From: Micromonosporaceae bacterium KJ-029
GTDB lineage: Bacteria > Actinomycetota > Actinomycetes > Mycobacteriales > Micromonosporaceae
NCBI GenBank assembly: GCA_005402585.1
Contig: BIFP01000052.1
Span: 1 to 64,000, forward strand
Reading direction: 5' to 3'
Length of the DNA stretch: 64,000 nucleotides
The translations under genes and the position numbers were made by a program. Of the stretch, positions 1 through 7,193 are shown piece after piece; within the stretch, counting starts at the first letter, position 1; each line of letters begins with the position of its first letter. Below the pieces are notes generated by a model. The model saw nothing but the letters and a program-made list of their open reading frames with translations, ran no database searches and was not told where the DNA came from.

Positions 1-90
1 CAGCCCGCTGCTGCTGCGTCAACGCCACGAGCCAAAGTCAACCAGGACGAAGTAACACCAAGCCACGTAAAAGATCTCAATTACGCGACA

Positions 91-327
91 CTAGTTCCGG
101 TCGAACTGCCCGTTCTTGGCGCCGGAGATGAAGCCCAGCCAGCCGGCCCGGTTGAACAGCAGCACCGGGCCGCCGCGGTCCTTGCTGTCCCGCAGCGCCA
201 CCGCGGCGGGACCGGTACGAAGCGGCGCGACCTCGACGCAGTTGGAGGTCTGACTACGCGTGCTGGTACGCCAGGGGGCATACGGGAGTTGGGCGAGGAC
301 GGACGGCGTGTTGTGGATCTCGTTCAT
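91..327 (-). CDS. DUF397 domain protein
   Basis: A 78-residue protein with the DUF397 pattern: WRTSTRS at residues 19-25, then NCVEVA, and in the second half VALRDSKD and GPVLLF. An AGGAG lies 7 bases before the ATG. The gene follows the Xre/DUF5753 regulator gene on the same strand after a 73 bp gap, the usual pairing in filamentous actinomycetes. In studied Streptomyces cases (WhiJ/AbaA-type loci) such small proteins act together with the neighbouring DNA-binding protein. That role is family knowledge and was not seen here. No membrane segment or signal peptide is present. Confidence 0.85.
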   Translation of the reverse strand: MNEIHNTPSVLAQLPYAPWRTSTRSQTSNCVEVAPLRTGPAAVALRDSKDRGGPVLLFNRAGWLGFISGAKNGQFDRN

Positions 328-400
328 CGTTGCGCTCCTGCGGTGAACCGAACCGATGGGACGAGTGGCGCCACGCGTCCCGACGGCGGTTTCCGGTTGG

Positions 401-1381
401 TCACCGGTCCGTCAGGCGCCCGAAGGATCCGCGGCGCTGGGCCGGCGCCGTTGCCGAGCCACTCGCCACAGTGGACGGGGTCGCCGCCTCGGGCAGCCGC
501 CCTGACGACTCCATCAGCCAGGAGAGGGTGTCCGTTGCGGAGAGCGCCGCCGCGCATAGCCACTCGAACACCACTTTATAGCGATTTAGGGCAATTACCT
601 CGGTCGACATGACGTCGGTGAAGCCACCTTCGATGGCCAGCGTCTCCGGATCGAGCGGGTCGGCGAAGCGGTAGAGCGAGAACGCCGTCGGTGGCAGGTA
701 CCACCGTCCGATCGGCGTGCCCCGGGGCAGCACGTGCAGCGTGACGTTAGGCAGCATGGCGAGTTCGCACAACTGTGCCAGCTGTTCCCGGAGCACCTCG
801 GGCGGCCCGGCCCGGTGGCCGAGCGCGGCCTCCTCCAGCACCGCCGTGTAGCGCGGCGCGTCGGTCTCCCGGGTGAGCAGCGACTGTCGCGCCAGTCGGG
901 CCTTGATCTCGGTCTCGATGTCCTCGTCGACCTCCGGGTCGCCGGCCTCCTGGTCGACCTGCCGGGCCGAGGAGATCCGCACCCGCGCGTACCCGGTGGT
1001 CTGCAACAGCCCCGGCACCAGCACCGGGTTGTACTCGGAGATCTCGGCGCAGCCCGCCTCCAGTTCGGCGAAACCGCGTTGCTGCTGCGTCATCGCCGGG
1101 AAGTTCTTCAGCCAACCGCGCATGTCGCCGGCCTCGTGCGTGATGCCGAGCAGCTCCACCCGCAGCGCCTCGTCCGCGTGGTAGAGGTCGAGCAGGTCCC
1201 GGACGTCCTGCGGGTCCGGCCGGCTGCGACCGTTCTCCAGTCGGGACAGCTTGGACGCGGAGGCCCAACCGACGTGGTCGATGACCTGGTCCCCGGTGAG
1301 GCCGGCGGACTCGCGCAACCGGCGCAGTTCGACGCCGAGCCGGCGGCGGCGCAGGATCGGGCTGGGTGCGGCAGGAGGCAC
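401..1381 (-). CDS. Xre-family HTH regulator with DUF5753
   Basis: A DNA-binding regulator of about 326 residues. A helix-turn-helix occupies roughly residues 12-68 (RRLRESAGLTG, then SKLSRLENGR). A DUF5753 region follows (EYNPVLVPGLLQTTGYAR, then a TAVLEEAAL stretch). The reading frame is open back to 1537, but the GTG at 1381 fits best: GAGGAC precedes it and the residues before it look non-coding. A promoter candidate lies at 1422-1450. It is divergent from the MFS exporter gene, so the exporter is a plausible target, and it is followed by a DUF397 gene. The ligand sensed by DUF5753 is unknown. Confidence 0.85.
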   Translation of the reverse strand: MPPAAPSPILRRRRLGVELRRLRESAGLTGDQVIDHVGWASASKLSRLENGRSRPDPQDVRDLLDLYHADEALRVELLGITHEAGDMRGWLKNFPAMTQQQRGFAELEAGCAEISEYNPVLVPGLLQTTGYARVRISSARQVDQEAGDPEVDEDIETEIKARLARQSLLTRETDAPRYTAVLEEAALGHRAGPPEVLREQLAQLCELAMLPNVTLHVLPRGTPIGRWYLPPTAFSLYRFADPLDPETLAIEGGFTDVMSTEVIALNRYKVVFEWLCAAALSATDTLSWLMESSGRLPEAATPSTVASGSATAPAQRRGSFGRLTDR

Positions 1382-1421
1382 CGTGTCCTCTTTTCCGTCG
1401 ACCGCCGTGGACACGACGGTA

Positions 1422-1450
1422 ACTGTATGAAACTCAGCCCCCACGGTCAG
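1422..1450 (-). promoter_or_regulatory. Candidate sigma-70-type promoter of the Xre regulator
   Basis: On the minus strand CTGACC (1450-1445) and TACAGT (1427-1422) are separated by exactly 17 bases. This puts the start of transcription about 35 bases before the GTG at 1381. It lies in the 222 bp gap shared with the divergent MFS gene. Confidence 0.45.
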
Positions 1451-1603
1451 TATGGACGCCGCGACCGGCGCCGGAGGTACCGGCGAGGGGCGTGTCATCA
1501 GAAATGCACCAGACCCGACACCGGACGGGGGCACCACGACCTGCGTCGCCGGACCCCGGCCGGCTGTCGGCCGCGCCCGAGTCGCGCCACCCCGGAGGAA
1601 TAG

Positions 1604-2896
1604 ATGCGCAACGTCCTGAGCCGCCCGGACTTCCGCCTGCTCTTCGGCGGACTGCTGGCCAGCATGGTCGCCGAGTCGATCCTGCTGCTGGCGCTCGCCA
1701 TCTGGGTGAAGGACCTGACCGGATCGGACGGCCTCGCCGGAGCCACCATCTTCGTGATCCTCGCCCCGAGGACGCTCGCGCCGCTGGTCGGCTGGTTCGT
1801 CGACCGGTACCCGCGGCGCCCCTTCTTCGTGGCGACAAACCTCGCCACGGCGCTGCTGCTCACCCCGCTCTTCGCGGTCCGCGACGCGGGCGACATGTGG
1901 ATCATCTATGGCGTGGCCGCGCTGTACGGCCTGTCGAACCTAACCGTCGGCGCGGTGCTCAGCCGGCTGATCCAGGAACTGGTGCCGTCCGACCTGCTCG
2001 GTGAGGCGAACGGCGCGCTGCAGACGGTCCGGCAGGGACTGCGGCTGATCGGCCCGCTGGCCGGTGCCGGGCTCTACGCGGTCCTCGGCGGTTGGATGCT
2101 GGCCGCCGTCGGGATGGCCGGCTTCGTGGTCGCCGCCGCCGTGGTCGCCACGCTGCGGGTGGCCGAGTCGCCCGCCCGACCGGCCGACGGGTCCACCCGG
2201 GCGGGACGTTGGCCGGTGGAAGTGGTCGCCGGGCTCCGCCACCTCGCCGGGGAACCGGCGTTACGGCGGGCGTTGGTCGGCTACGGACTCGGCTCACTGG
2301 TGATGGGCTTCACCGAGTCGCTGATCTTCGCGTACGTCGACCGAGGGCTCGGCCGGGACGCGGCGTTCGTCGGCGTACTGGTCACCGTGCAGGGCGTCGG
2401 CGGGCTGGTCGGGGGCCTGTGCTCCGCCGCCCTGCTGCGCCGGGTCGGCGAGCTGGGCACCCTCGCCGCCGGTGTCGCACTCTTCGGGCCCGCCGCGCTG
2501 GCGTTGGCGTACCCGAATCTGTGGCTCGGATTCGCCGCGGTACTGATGGCGGGCCTGTCGCTGCCCCTGACCCTGGTCGGGCTGCACACGCTGGTCCAGC
2601 GGCGGACCCCACCCGAGCTGCTCGGACGGGTCGCCGCGGCCGCCGAGGCCGTGGTCCGGTGCCCGCAGGCGCTCTCGATCGGCGTGGGTGCCCTGGTCGT
2701 CGGCGTGCTCGACTACCGGTTGGTCTTCGCATCGGTCGGCCTGGCCACCCTGCTCGCCGGTGGCTACCTCTGGCGGGGACGCCGGCTGAGCCCGCCGGCC
2801 GGGCCGGGGGCGCGCCCGCGCGTTCCCGCGCCACGCCCGGCCGCCGACGACCGCGAGGCAGAGGTGATCGTCCTCACCCGGAACCGCGGCCGCTGA
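1604..2896 (+). CDS. MFS transporter, DHA3-like exporter
   Basis: A 430-residue inner-membrane protein with about twelve hydrophobic segments. The opening MRNVLSRPDFRLLFGG and the following GWFVDRYPRRPFF loop (the MFS cytoplasmic loop 2-3 motif) are typical of the DHA3 exporter group, which includes EntS-like and macrolide-efflux proteins. The C-terminal tail is charged and soluble. GGAGGAATAG lies directly before the ATG. It is divergent from the Xre/DUF5753 regulator and probably controlled by it. The substrate cannot be read from sequence; a small organic molecule or siderophore-like export role is inferred from the family. Confidence 0.85.
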   Translation: MRNVLSRPDFRLLFGGLLASMVAESILLLALAIWVKDLTGSDGLAGATIFVILAPRTLAPLVGWFVDRYPRRPFFVATNLATALLLTPLFAVRDAGDMWIIYGVAALYGLSNLTVGAVLSRLIQELVPSDLLGEANGALQTVRQGLRLIGPLAGAGLYAVLGGWMLAAVGMAGFVVAAAVVATLRVAESPARPADGSTRAGRWPVEVVAGLRHLAGEPALRRALVGYGLGSLVMGFTESLIFAYVDRGLGRDAAFVGVLVTVQGVGGLVGGLCSAALLRRVGELGTLAAGVALFGPAALALAYPNLWLGFAAVLMAGLSLPLTLVGLHTLVQRRTPPELLGRVAAAAEAVVRCPQALSIGVGALVVGVLDYRLVFASVGLATLLAGGYLWRGRRLSPPAGPGARPRVPAPRPAADDREAEVIVLTRNRGR

Positions 2897-3010
2897 CCGC
2901 CGCCTGCGCTCCGGCGGCGTCGCCCATCTGTGCCCTCTTCTGTGCGTGGGACCGGCAGCCCCGAGTCCCGGCGGTCCGGCGGCGGCCGGCGGTGTTTGGA
3001 TCCGCGAGGG

Positions 3011-3238
3011 TCAGCCGGGCAGGCCCCGGTCCCGGGCCCAGCCGAGCGCGAGGTTGTCCAGCTCGGAGCGGGCGTAACCAAGGCACTTCAGGTGGTGGTG
3101 GCAGGGGGCGGCGGGTCGAGTCGGTCCCAGCTCAGTTTTTTCGACGCTCGTTGCGGCTGGTGCTGGTGTAGCAGCACCAGCCCGGGTGCCGACGTGCTTC
3201 GTCATCTGGTGCTCACCCTGCTCGTCCTCGCCCCGCAT
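3011..3238 (-). pseudogene. Possible 3' remnant of an unknown gene
   Basis: The last 25 codons read on the minus strand (ending in GWARDRGLPG) use almost only G or C at third positions, like a real actinobacterial gene. The codons ahead of them run through a hairpin and a T-run and look non-coding. This suggests the tail of a decayed gene. The family is not recognised, and the call rests only on codon bias over about 75 bases. Confidence 0.2.
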
Positions 3239-3253
3239 GCACGGATTGGAACG

Positions 3254-3302
3254 AGATCTTGGACACTTTCCGTTCGCGACGAACGGGAAGTGTCCAAGAT
3301 CT
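3254..3302. repeat. 23-bp palindrome with 3-base loop
   Basis: The arm at 3254-3276 (beginning AGATCTTGGACACTT) and the arm at 3280-3302 are reverse complements over 23 bases apart from one G-T wobble. The loop is CGA. One arm-like copy (GATCTTGCACTTTCCGTTC) recurs at 32849-32867, so this looks like a dispersed element rather than an ordinary terminator. Confidence 0.75.
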
Positions 3303-3380
3303 GGACCGGATGTAGCGGGGCTACCGGATTACCCGTTCGAGGCTGCCGGATTGGCCCCGAGCAGGCGGGGTGACCTCCAA

Positions 3381-3415
3381 AAGATGCCCCTCAGCCTCCC
3401 GCTGAGGGGCATCTT
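3381..3415 (-). terminator. Terminator of the mycoredoxin gene
   Basis: A perfect 15-bp stem (arms 3381-3395 and 3401-3415, 5-base loop) lies 41 bases after the mycoredoxin stop codon. On the minus strand the stem is followed by TTTTGG. Confidence 0.75.
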
Positions 3416-3455
3416 GGTGGTGCTGTCGTCCGCTACCACGATCTCCGTACGTCGG

Positions 3456-3698
3456 TCAGGCGGCGATGCTCGCCAGGCGCTGCTTGACCTGGTTGATCGA
3501 CGGGTTGGTCAGCGCGCTGCCGTCGGCGAAGCGCAGCGTGGGGACGGTCTGGTTGCCGCCGTTGACCCCCATCACGAACTCCGCGGCCTCCGGATCCTGC
3601 TCGATGTCGACCACCTGGTAGGCGATCCCCTCCCGGTCGAGCTGCGACTTCAGACGGTGGCAGTAGCCGCACCAGGGAGTGGAATACATCGTCAACAT
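3456..3698 (-). CDS. mrx1: Mycoredoxin-1 (glutaredoxin-like)
   Basis: A cytoplasmic thiol oxidoreductase of about 80 residues that, in mycothiol-using bacteria, reduces mycothiol-protein mixed disulfides. The CGYC active site is at residues 10-13 (WCGYCHRLK). The substrate-side motifs NGGNQTVPT and FADGSALTNPS match M. tuberculosis Mrx1 closely as I recall it. I prefer the ATG at 3698 because GGAGG sits 8 bases before it; an in-frame ATG at 3719 is possible. It is divergent from uvrD2, the same arrangement as Rv3198A/Rv3198c. A GGAAT-N19-GTT element upstream suggests control by the SigR/SigH-type sigma factor encoded later in this window. Confidence 0.92.
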   Translation of the reverse strand: MLTMYSTPWCGYCHRLKSQLDREGIAYQVVDIEQDPEAAEFVMGVNGGNQTVPTLRFADGSALTNPSINQVKQRLASIAA

Positions 3699-3758
3699 GC
3701 TGACATCCTCCAACGTCATGCCCGGCTGCTCGCCGACCCAACACAGGCTATCTGCTGC

Positions 3759-3785
3759 AACATCCTCAGCAGCTGAGACAATTCC
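3759..3785 (-). promoter_or_regulatory. SigR/SigH-type promoter of mrx1
   Basis: On the minus strand GGAAT (3785-3781), 19 bases, then GTT (3761-3759). This matches the GGAAT-N18/19-GTT consensus of the disulfide-stress sigma factor. The predicted start is near 3751, giving a leader of about 50 bases to the ATG at 3698. The -35 end is only 6 bases from the uvrD2 start codon. Confidence 0.65.
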
Positions 3786-3790
3786 CCGCT

Positions 3791-5941
3791 GTGGTGGTTA
3801 ACTCCGCGTCCGAACGCGTGCTCGCCGGGCTCGACCCGGAACAACGCTCGGCGGTGACCGCCCCGGCCGGTCCGGTGTGCGTACTGGCGGGCGCCGGCAC
3901 CGGCAAGACCCGGGCCGTGACGTCCCGGATCGCGCACCGGGCGTTGACCGGCGAGATATCGGCCCGGCACGTGCTCGCGGTCACCTTCACCGCCCGGGCC
4001 GCCGCCGAGCTGCGCCACCGGCTCGCGCAGCTCGGCGTGGCCGGCGTGCAGGCGCGTACCTTCCACGCGGCGGCGCTGCGCCAGGTGCGCTACTTCGCGC
4101 CCCGGTTGCTCGACGGGCGGGCCATGCCCGAGCTGTTGGACAGCAAGGTCCGGCTGGTCACCCTCGCCGCGGCCCGGGCCGGCCTACGGGCCGACCGGAC
4201 GGCCGCCCGGGACCTCGCCGGTGAGATCGAGTGGGCCAAGTCGTCCCTGGTCGAGCCGGGGGAGTACGTGGTGGCCGCGGCAAAGGCGCTGCGGGAGACC
4301 CCGCACGAGCCGGCGAAGGTAGCCGAGGTCTTCGCCGCGTACGAGAAGCTCAAGCGGACCGGCGGAGTGATCGACTTCGAGGACGTGCTCCGCGCCGCGG
4401 TCTGGGGGATCGAGGAGCACCGGGACGTCGCCGAGCAGGTCCGCAACCAGTACCGGCACTTCGTCGTCGACGAGTACCAGGACGTCAACCCGTTGCAGCA
4501 GCGGCTGCTGGACGCCTGGCTGGGGGGCCGGGACGACGTGACCGTGGTCGGCGACGCCAGCCAGACGATCTACTCGTTCACCGGGGCGACCTCGTCGTAC
4601 CTGGTCGACTTTCCGCGCCGGCACCGTGGCGCCACCGTGGTCCGGCTGGTCCGCGACTACCGGTCCACCCCGCAGGTGGTCGGACTGGCCAACGCGGTCA
4701 TCTCGCAGGCCCGGGGCACCGAGTCACGGCTACGCCTGGAGCTGGTCGGCCAGCGCCCAGCCGGCCCCGCCCCGGAGGTACGGATTTTCACCGACGAACC
4801 GGCCGAGGCGAACGCGGTCGCCGCCCGCTGCCGTGCCCTGGTCGACGCCGGCACGCCGGCCCGTGAGATCGCCGTGCTGTTCCGCACCAACGCGCAGTCC
4901 GAGGCGTACGAGAAGGCGCTCGCCGAGGCGGGTGTGCCGTACCTGGTGCAGGGGGCCGAGCGGTTCTTCGAGCGGGTCGAGGTACGCCAGGCGATGGTGG
5001 CATTGCGCGCCGCCACCCGATCCATCCCCGGCGAGACCCCGCTGCCGGCGGCCGTGGTCGAGGCGCTCGCGGCCGTCGGCTGGGCGCCCGACGCGCCTCC
5101 GCCGGGCGGCGCCGCCCGCGAGCGGTGGGAGGCGTTGGCCGCACTGGTCCAGCTCGCCGAGGAGTACGCGGCCGCACCGGAACTGGTGCCGCTCGGCGCG
5201 GCGGCCACGGTGGAACGCCCGGTCACGCTTGCCGACTTCACCGACGAGCTGGCCCGGCGTGCGGCCCAGCAGCACGCGCCGACCGTGGACGGGGTGACGC
5301 TCGCCTCCCTGCACTCCGCCAAGGGCCTGGAGTGGGACGCCGTCTTCCTGGTCGGCCTCGCCGAGGGCACCCTGCCCACCACGTACGCGCGGACCACCGA
5401 GCAGGTCGAGGAGGAGCGCCGGCTGCTCTACGTCGGCATCACCCGAGCCCGGGAGTGGCTCTGGCTGTCGTACGCCTCGGCGCGCTCGCCGGGTGGCCGG
5501 GCCCGGCGGCCGTGCCGGTTCCTGCCCCAGCTGACCCCCAACGGCGGGGGCGAGCGGGCCACCGGCGGCCGTCCGGCGCCTGGCCCGCAGCGGCGCGCCA
5601 ATCGGATCGTCTCCTGCCGGATCTGCGGGACGACCCTGCTCGCCGGGCCCGACCGCAAGCTCGGCCGCTGCGCCACCTGCCCGTCGGACATCGACGACGA
5701 GCTGCACGAGCGGCTGCGCGAGTGGCGGTCGCGGGTGGCGGGGGCGCAGAAGGTGCCCGCCTACGTCGTCTTCACCGACGCCACCCTGGTCGCGCTGGCC
5801 GAACGGCGTCCGGCGCGGGCCGAGGAACTCGTCGCGATCGCCGGCATCGGGCCGCGCAAGCTCGGCCTGTACGGGGAGGCGGTGCTGGCGTTGGTGGGGG
5901 GCGTGGCGGTCGACGAGATCTGCCCGCAGAAAAGTTTCTGA
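3791..5941 (+). CDS. uvrD2: ATP-dependent DNA helicase UvrD2
   Basis: A superfamily 1A DNA helicase of 716 residues. Visible motifs are Walker A AGAGTGKT (residues 33-40), DEYQDV (motif II), GDASQTIYSF (III), VTLASLHSAKGLEWD (V) and LLYVGITRA (VI). After the helicase core comes a four-cysteine zinc-type motif (CRIC and CATC, about residues 609-630) and a C-terminal HRDC domain (about 645-715, ending near IAGIGPRKLGLYG). That order defines UvrD2 and separates it from UvrD1. Translation starts at a GTG pair at 3791. Divergent mycoredoxin and downstream whiB7 repeat the M. tuberculosis order. Role: DNA repair or replication unwinding, essential in mycobacteria. Confidence 0.95.
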   Translation: MVVNSASERVLAGLDPEQRSAVTAPAGPVCVLAGAGTGKTRAVTSRIAHRALTGEISARHVLAVTFTARAAAELRHRLAQLGVAGVQARTFHAAALRQVRYFAPRLLDGRAMPELLDSKVRLVTLAAARAGLRADRTAARDLAGEIEWAKSSLVEPGEYVVAAAKALRETPHEPAKVAEVFAAYEKLKRTGGVIDFEDVLRAAVWGIEEHRDVAEQVRNQYRHFVVDEYQDVNPLQQRLLDAWLGGRDDVTVVGDASQTIYSFTGATSSYLVDFPRRHRGATVVRLVRDYRSTPQVVGLANAVISQARGTESRLRLELVGQRPAGPAPEVRIFTDEPAEANAVAARCRALVDAGTPAREIAVLFRTNAQSEAYEKALAEAGVPYLVQGAERFFERVEVRQAMVALRAATRSIPGETPLPAAVVEALAAVGWAPDAPPPGGAARERWEALAALVQLAEEYAAAPELVPLGAAATVERPVTLADFTDELARRAAQQHAPTVDGVTLASLHSAKGLEWDAVFLVGLAEGTLPTTYARTTEQVEEERRLLYVGITRAREWLWLSYASARSPGGRARRPCRFLPQLTPNGGGERATGGRPAPGPQRRANRIVSCRICGTTLLAGPDRKLGRCATCPSDIDDELHERLREWRSRVAGAQKVPAYVVFTDATLVALAERRPARAEELVAIAGIGPRKLGLYGEAVLALVGGVAVDEICPQKSF

Positions 5942-5950
5942 ATCTGGCCG

Positions 5951-5989
5951 TTAATTCGTTTGCCCTCGCCCCATCAGCCGGCATAGCCT
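5951..5989 (+). promoter_or_regulatory. whiB7 leader promoter with AT-rich WhiB7-type box
   Basis: TTGCCC (5960-5965), 18 bases, TAGCCT (5984-5989). Immediately before the -35 is the AT run TTAATT (5951-5956). WhiB7 is known to activate promoters that carry an AT-rich patch just upstream of -35, bound by its AT-hook, so this looks autoregulated. The transcript would start near 5996. Confidence 0.6.
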
Positions 5990-6080
5990 CAGGGCACACC
6001 TCGGGAAGGGGCCCTGTTCGGGCTGCTCACGGGGTCTGTGTCCGAGTCGATCACGAGTGAACGTCAGGGAGGTGGCACCG

Positions 6081-6365
6081 ATGGAGAGCTACATCTACCA
6101 GCGTCCGACGGCGCTGCCCGTTGCCGTCGCTCCGCTGTCGGCTGCCCTGGCCACCGTCGCTCTACTGGCGGAATCCCGGGCGACCGTCGTCGCCGCGCGA
6201 CCGTGGGCCCCGCAGGTGCACCAGGTCGAGGTTCAGGCCGAGCTGATCCTCGCGCCGGCGCCGAACGGGATCCAGGGGACCAGTGGCTTCACGGGCAAGG
6301 GCGTCGATGGCGCCAACAAGCGGATGGACGTCCGCGGTGTTCCACCTCGAGGTAGACCGGTCTGA
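6081..6365 (+). CDS. Upstream ORF of the whiB7 leader
   Basis: A 94-residue reading frame between the whiB7 promoter and the whiB7 attenuator. The ATG at 6081 has a strong AGGGAGGTGG before it. The peptide opens MESYIYQRP, has an alanine- and valine-rich middle and a basic, proline-rich end. I recognise no enzymatic domain. Its last codons overlap the first antiterminator segment (6332-6352), so ribosomes finishing the ORF would mask it. uORF-controlled attenuation of whiB7/wblC is established in mycobacteria and Streptomyces. The role here is inferred from position and RNA pairing, and the peptide may have no independent function. Confidence 0.7.
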   Translation: MESYIYQRPTALPVAVAPLSAALATVALLAESRATVVAARPWAPQVHQVEVQAELILAPAPNGIQGTSGFTGKGVDGANKRMDVRGVPPRGRPV

Positions 6366-6434
6366 CCACCAGACCACCGGCTCACCTCGAGGCCGCGGAA
6401 CCCGCATACCGGGATCCGCGGCCTCAGTTTTTTT
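6332..6434 (+). promoter_or_regulatory. whiB7 transcription attenuator (terminator/antiterminator)
   Basis: Terminator: an 11-bp stem, arms 6389-6399 and 6415-6425 around an inner CCCG/CGGG, followed by seven T (6428-6434). Antiterminator: CCGCGG at 6332-6337 and CCTCGAGG at 6345-6352 can pair, nested, with CCTCGAGG at 6385-6392 and CCGCGG at 6393-6398. That would consume the 5' terminator arm. The uORF stop codon (6363-6365) lies between the two halves. Confidence 0.8.
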
Positions 6435-6498
6435 GCACCGCCGAAGTACGTCTGAACAGCGATCCACAAGATCGAAGTGAGAGAGAGGTGACCGGGCG

Positions 6499-6864
6499 AT
6501 GAGTCTGGCGTTGGCCCCACTCGACCTGAGCGTCGAGGTGGAGGCGAACCTGCCCTGCCGGAAGTTCGACCCCGACCTGTGGTTCTCCGACTCGCCCACT
6601 GAGCTGGAACTGGCCAAGTCGCTCTGCGGGGACTGCCCGCTGCGCGTCGAGTGCCTCGCCGGCGCGGTCGAGCGGGCCGAGCCCTGGGGCGTCTGGGGCG
6701 GCGAGATCTTCGAGCGTGGCGCGGTTGTTCCGCGCAAGCGGCCCCGTGGTCGCCCTCGCAAGGAGGACCTCGCCCGCGACGCGGCGCTGCGGGTCGAGGC
6801 GGAGGCGCGGCTGGCGGCCAACGGCCTTGCCACGTCGCGCAGCGCCGTCCGGCTGGCTGCCTGA
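6499..6864 (+). CDS. whiB7: WhiB7-type iron-sulfur transcription activator
   Basis: A 121-residue Wbl protein that, in this subclass, binds the primary sigma factor and activates intrinsic antibiotic-resistance genes. Cluster-ligand cysteines are at 20, 43, 46 and 52. The GVWGG turn is at 64-68 (GVWGGE). A C-terminal AT-hook, RGRPR (83-87) within a basic patch, is diagnostic of WhiB7 among Wbl proteins. Its neighbours uvrD2 and the ABC1 kinase are the same as in M. tuberculosis. It lies behind an attenuator and an upstream ORF, so expression probably responds to ribosome stalling. Start ATG with GAGAGAGGTG upstream. Confidence 0.93.
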   Translation: MSLALAPLDLSVEVEANLPCRKFDPDLWFSDSPTELELAKSLCGDCPLRVECLAGAVERAEPWGVWGGEIFERGAVVPRKRPRGRPRKEDLARDAALRVEAEARLAANGLATSRSAVRLAA

Positions 6865-6925
6865 CATGTTCCCGATCCGAACCACCCCCGCCGGTGCCGT
6901 ACCGGCCACGAGAAAGCTGACCACC

Positions 6926-7105
6926 ATGCTGCACCTTCCGAACGGACTCACCGAGATGCACCTACTCCACGAAGCGTTGTCGAGGGCTCGAATGCTCCGG
7001 CCTCAGGCCGGTCGTACCACCACGAGCACTGAGGCAACCCGATCCGCCCGTACCGTCGCGATGGCCGGCCGCGCCCGGTCGGCCCGCGAGTTGGGCGTTC
7101 TGTAA
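6926..7105 (+). CDS. Small hypothetical protein after whiB7
   Basis: A 59-codon frame starting MLHLPNGLTEMHLLHEALSR. The N-terminal half looks like an amphipathic helix; the rest is rich in Arg, Ala and Thr. The ribosome-binding site is weak. It is placed between whiB7 and a perfect terminator hairpin (7116-7156), so it would be cotranscribed with whiB7. I recognise no family. Short Micromonospora proteins with an HEALSRAR-like start are familiar to me, which is why I keep it, with limited confidence. Confidence 0.45.
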   Translation: MLHLPNGLTEMHLLHEALSRARMLRPQAGRTTTSTEATRSARTVAMAGRARSARELGVL

Positions 7106-7115
7106 ACCACACACC

Positions 7116-7156
7116 GAAACGGCGGGCGGGGACCTCCGGTCCCCGCCCGCCGTTTC
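7116..7156. terminator. Bidirectional terminator
   Basis: A perfect 19-bp stem (7116-7134 with 7138-7156) and 3-base loop. It lies between the plus-strand whiB7 group and the minus-strand ABC1 kinase gene, which converge here. The stem ends in AAA/TTT on its outer side. Confidence 0.85.
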
Positions 7157-7193
7157 ACGTCGCGAGCCCGCTCGTGCTCAGAGCGACAGTCTC

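Larger units (their letters stand above)
2897..3380. other. Intergenic region with hairpins, no intact gene
   Basis: This stretch between the MFS and mycoredoxin genes has no convincing complete gene. It holds an 11-bp perfect hairpin at 3155-3182 (GGCTGGTGCTG, loop GTGTAG), the long palindrome at 3254-3302, and a possible gene remnant on the minus strand at 3011-3090. Confidence 0.6.
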
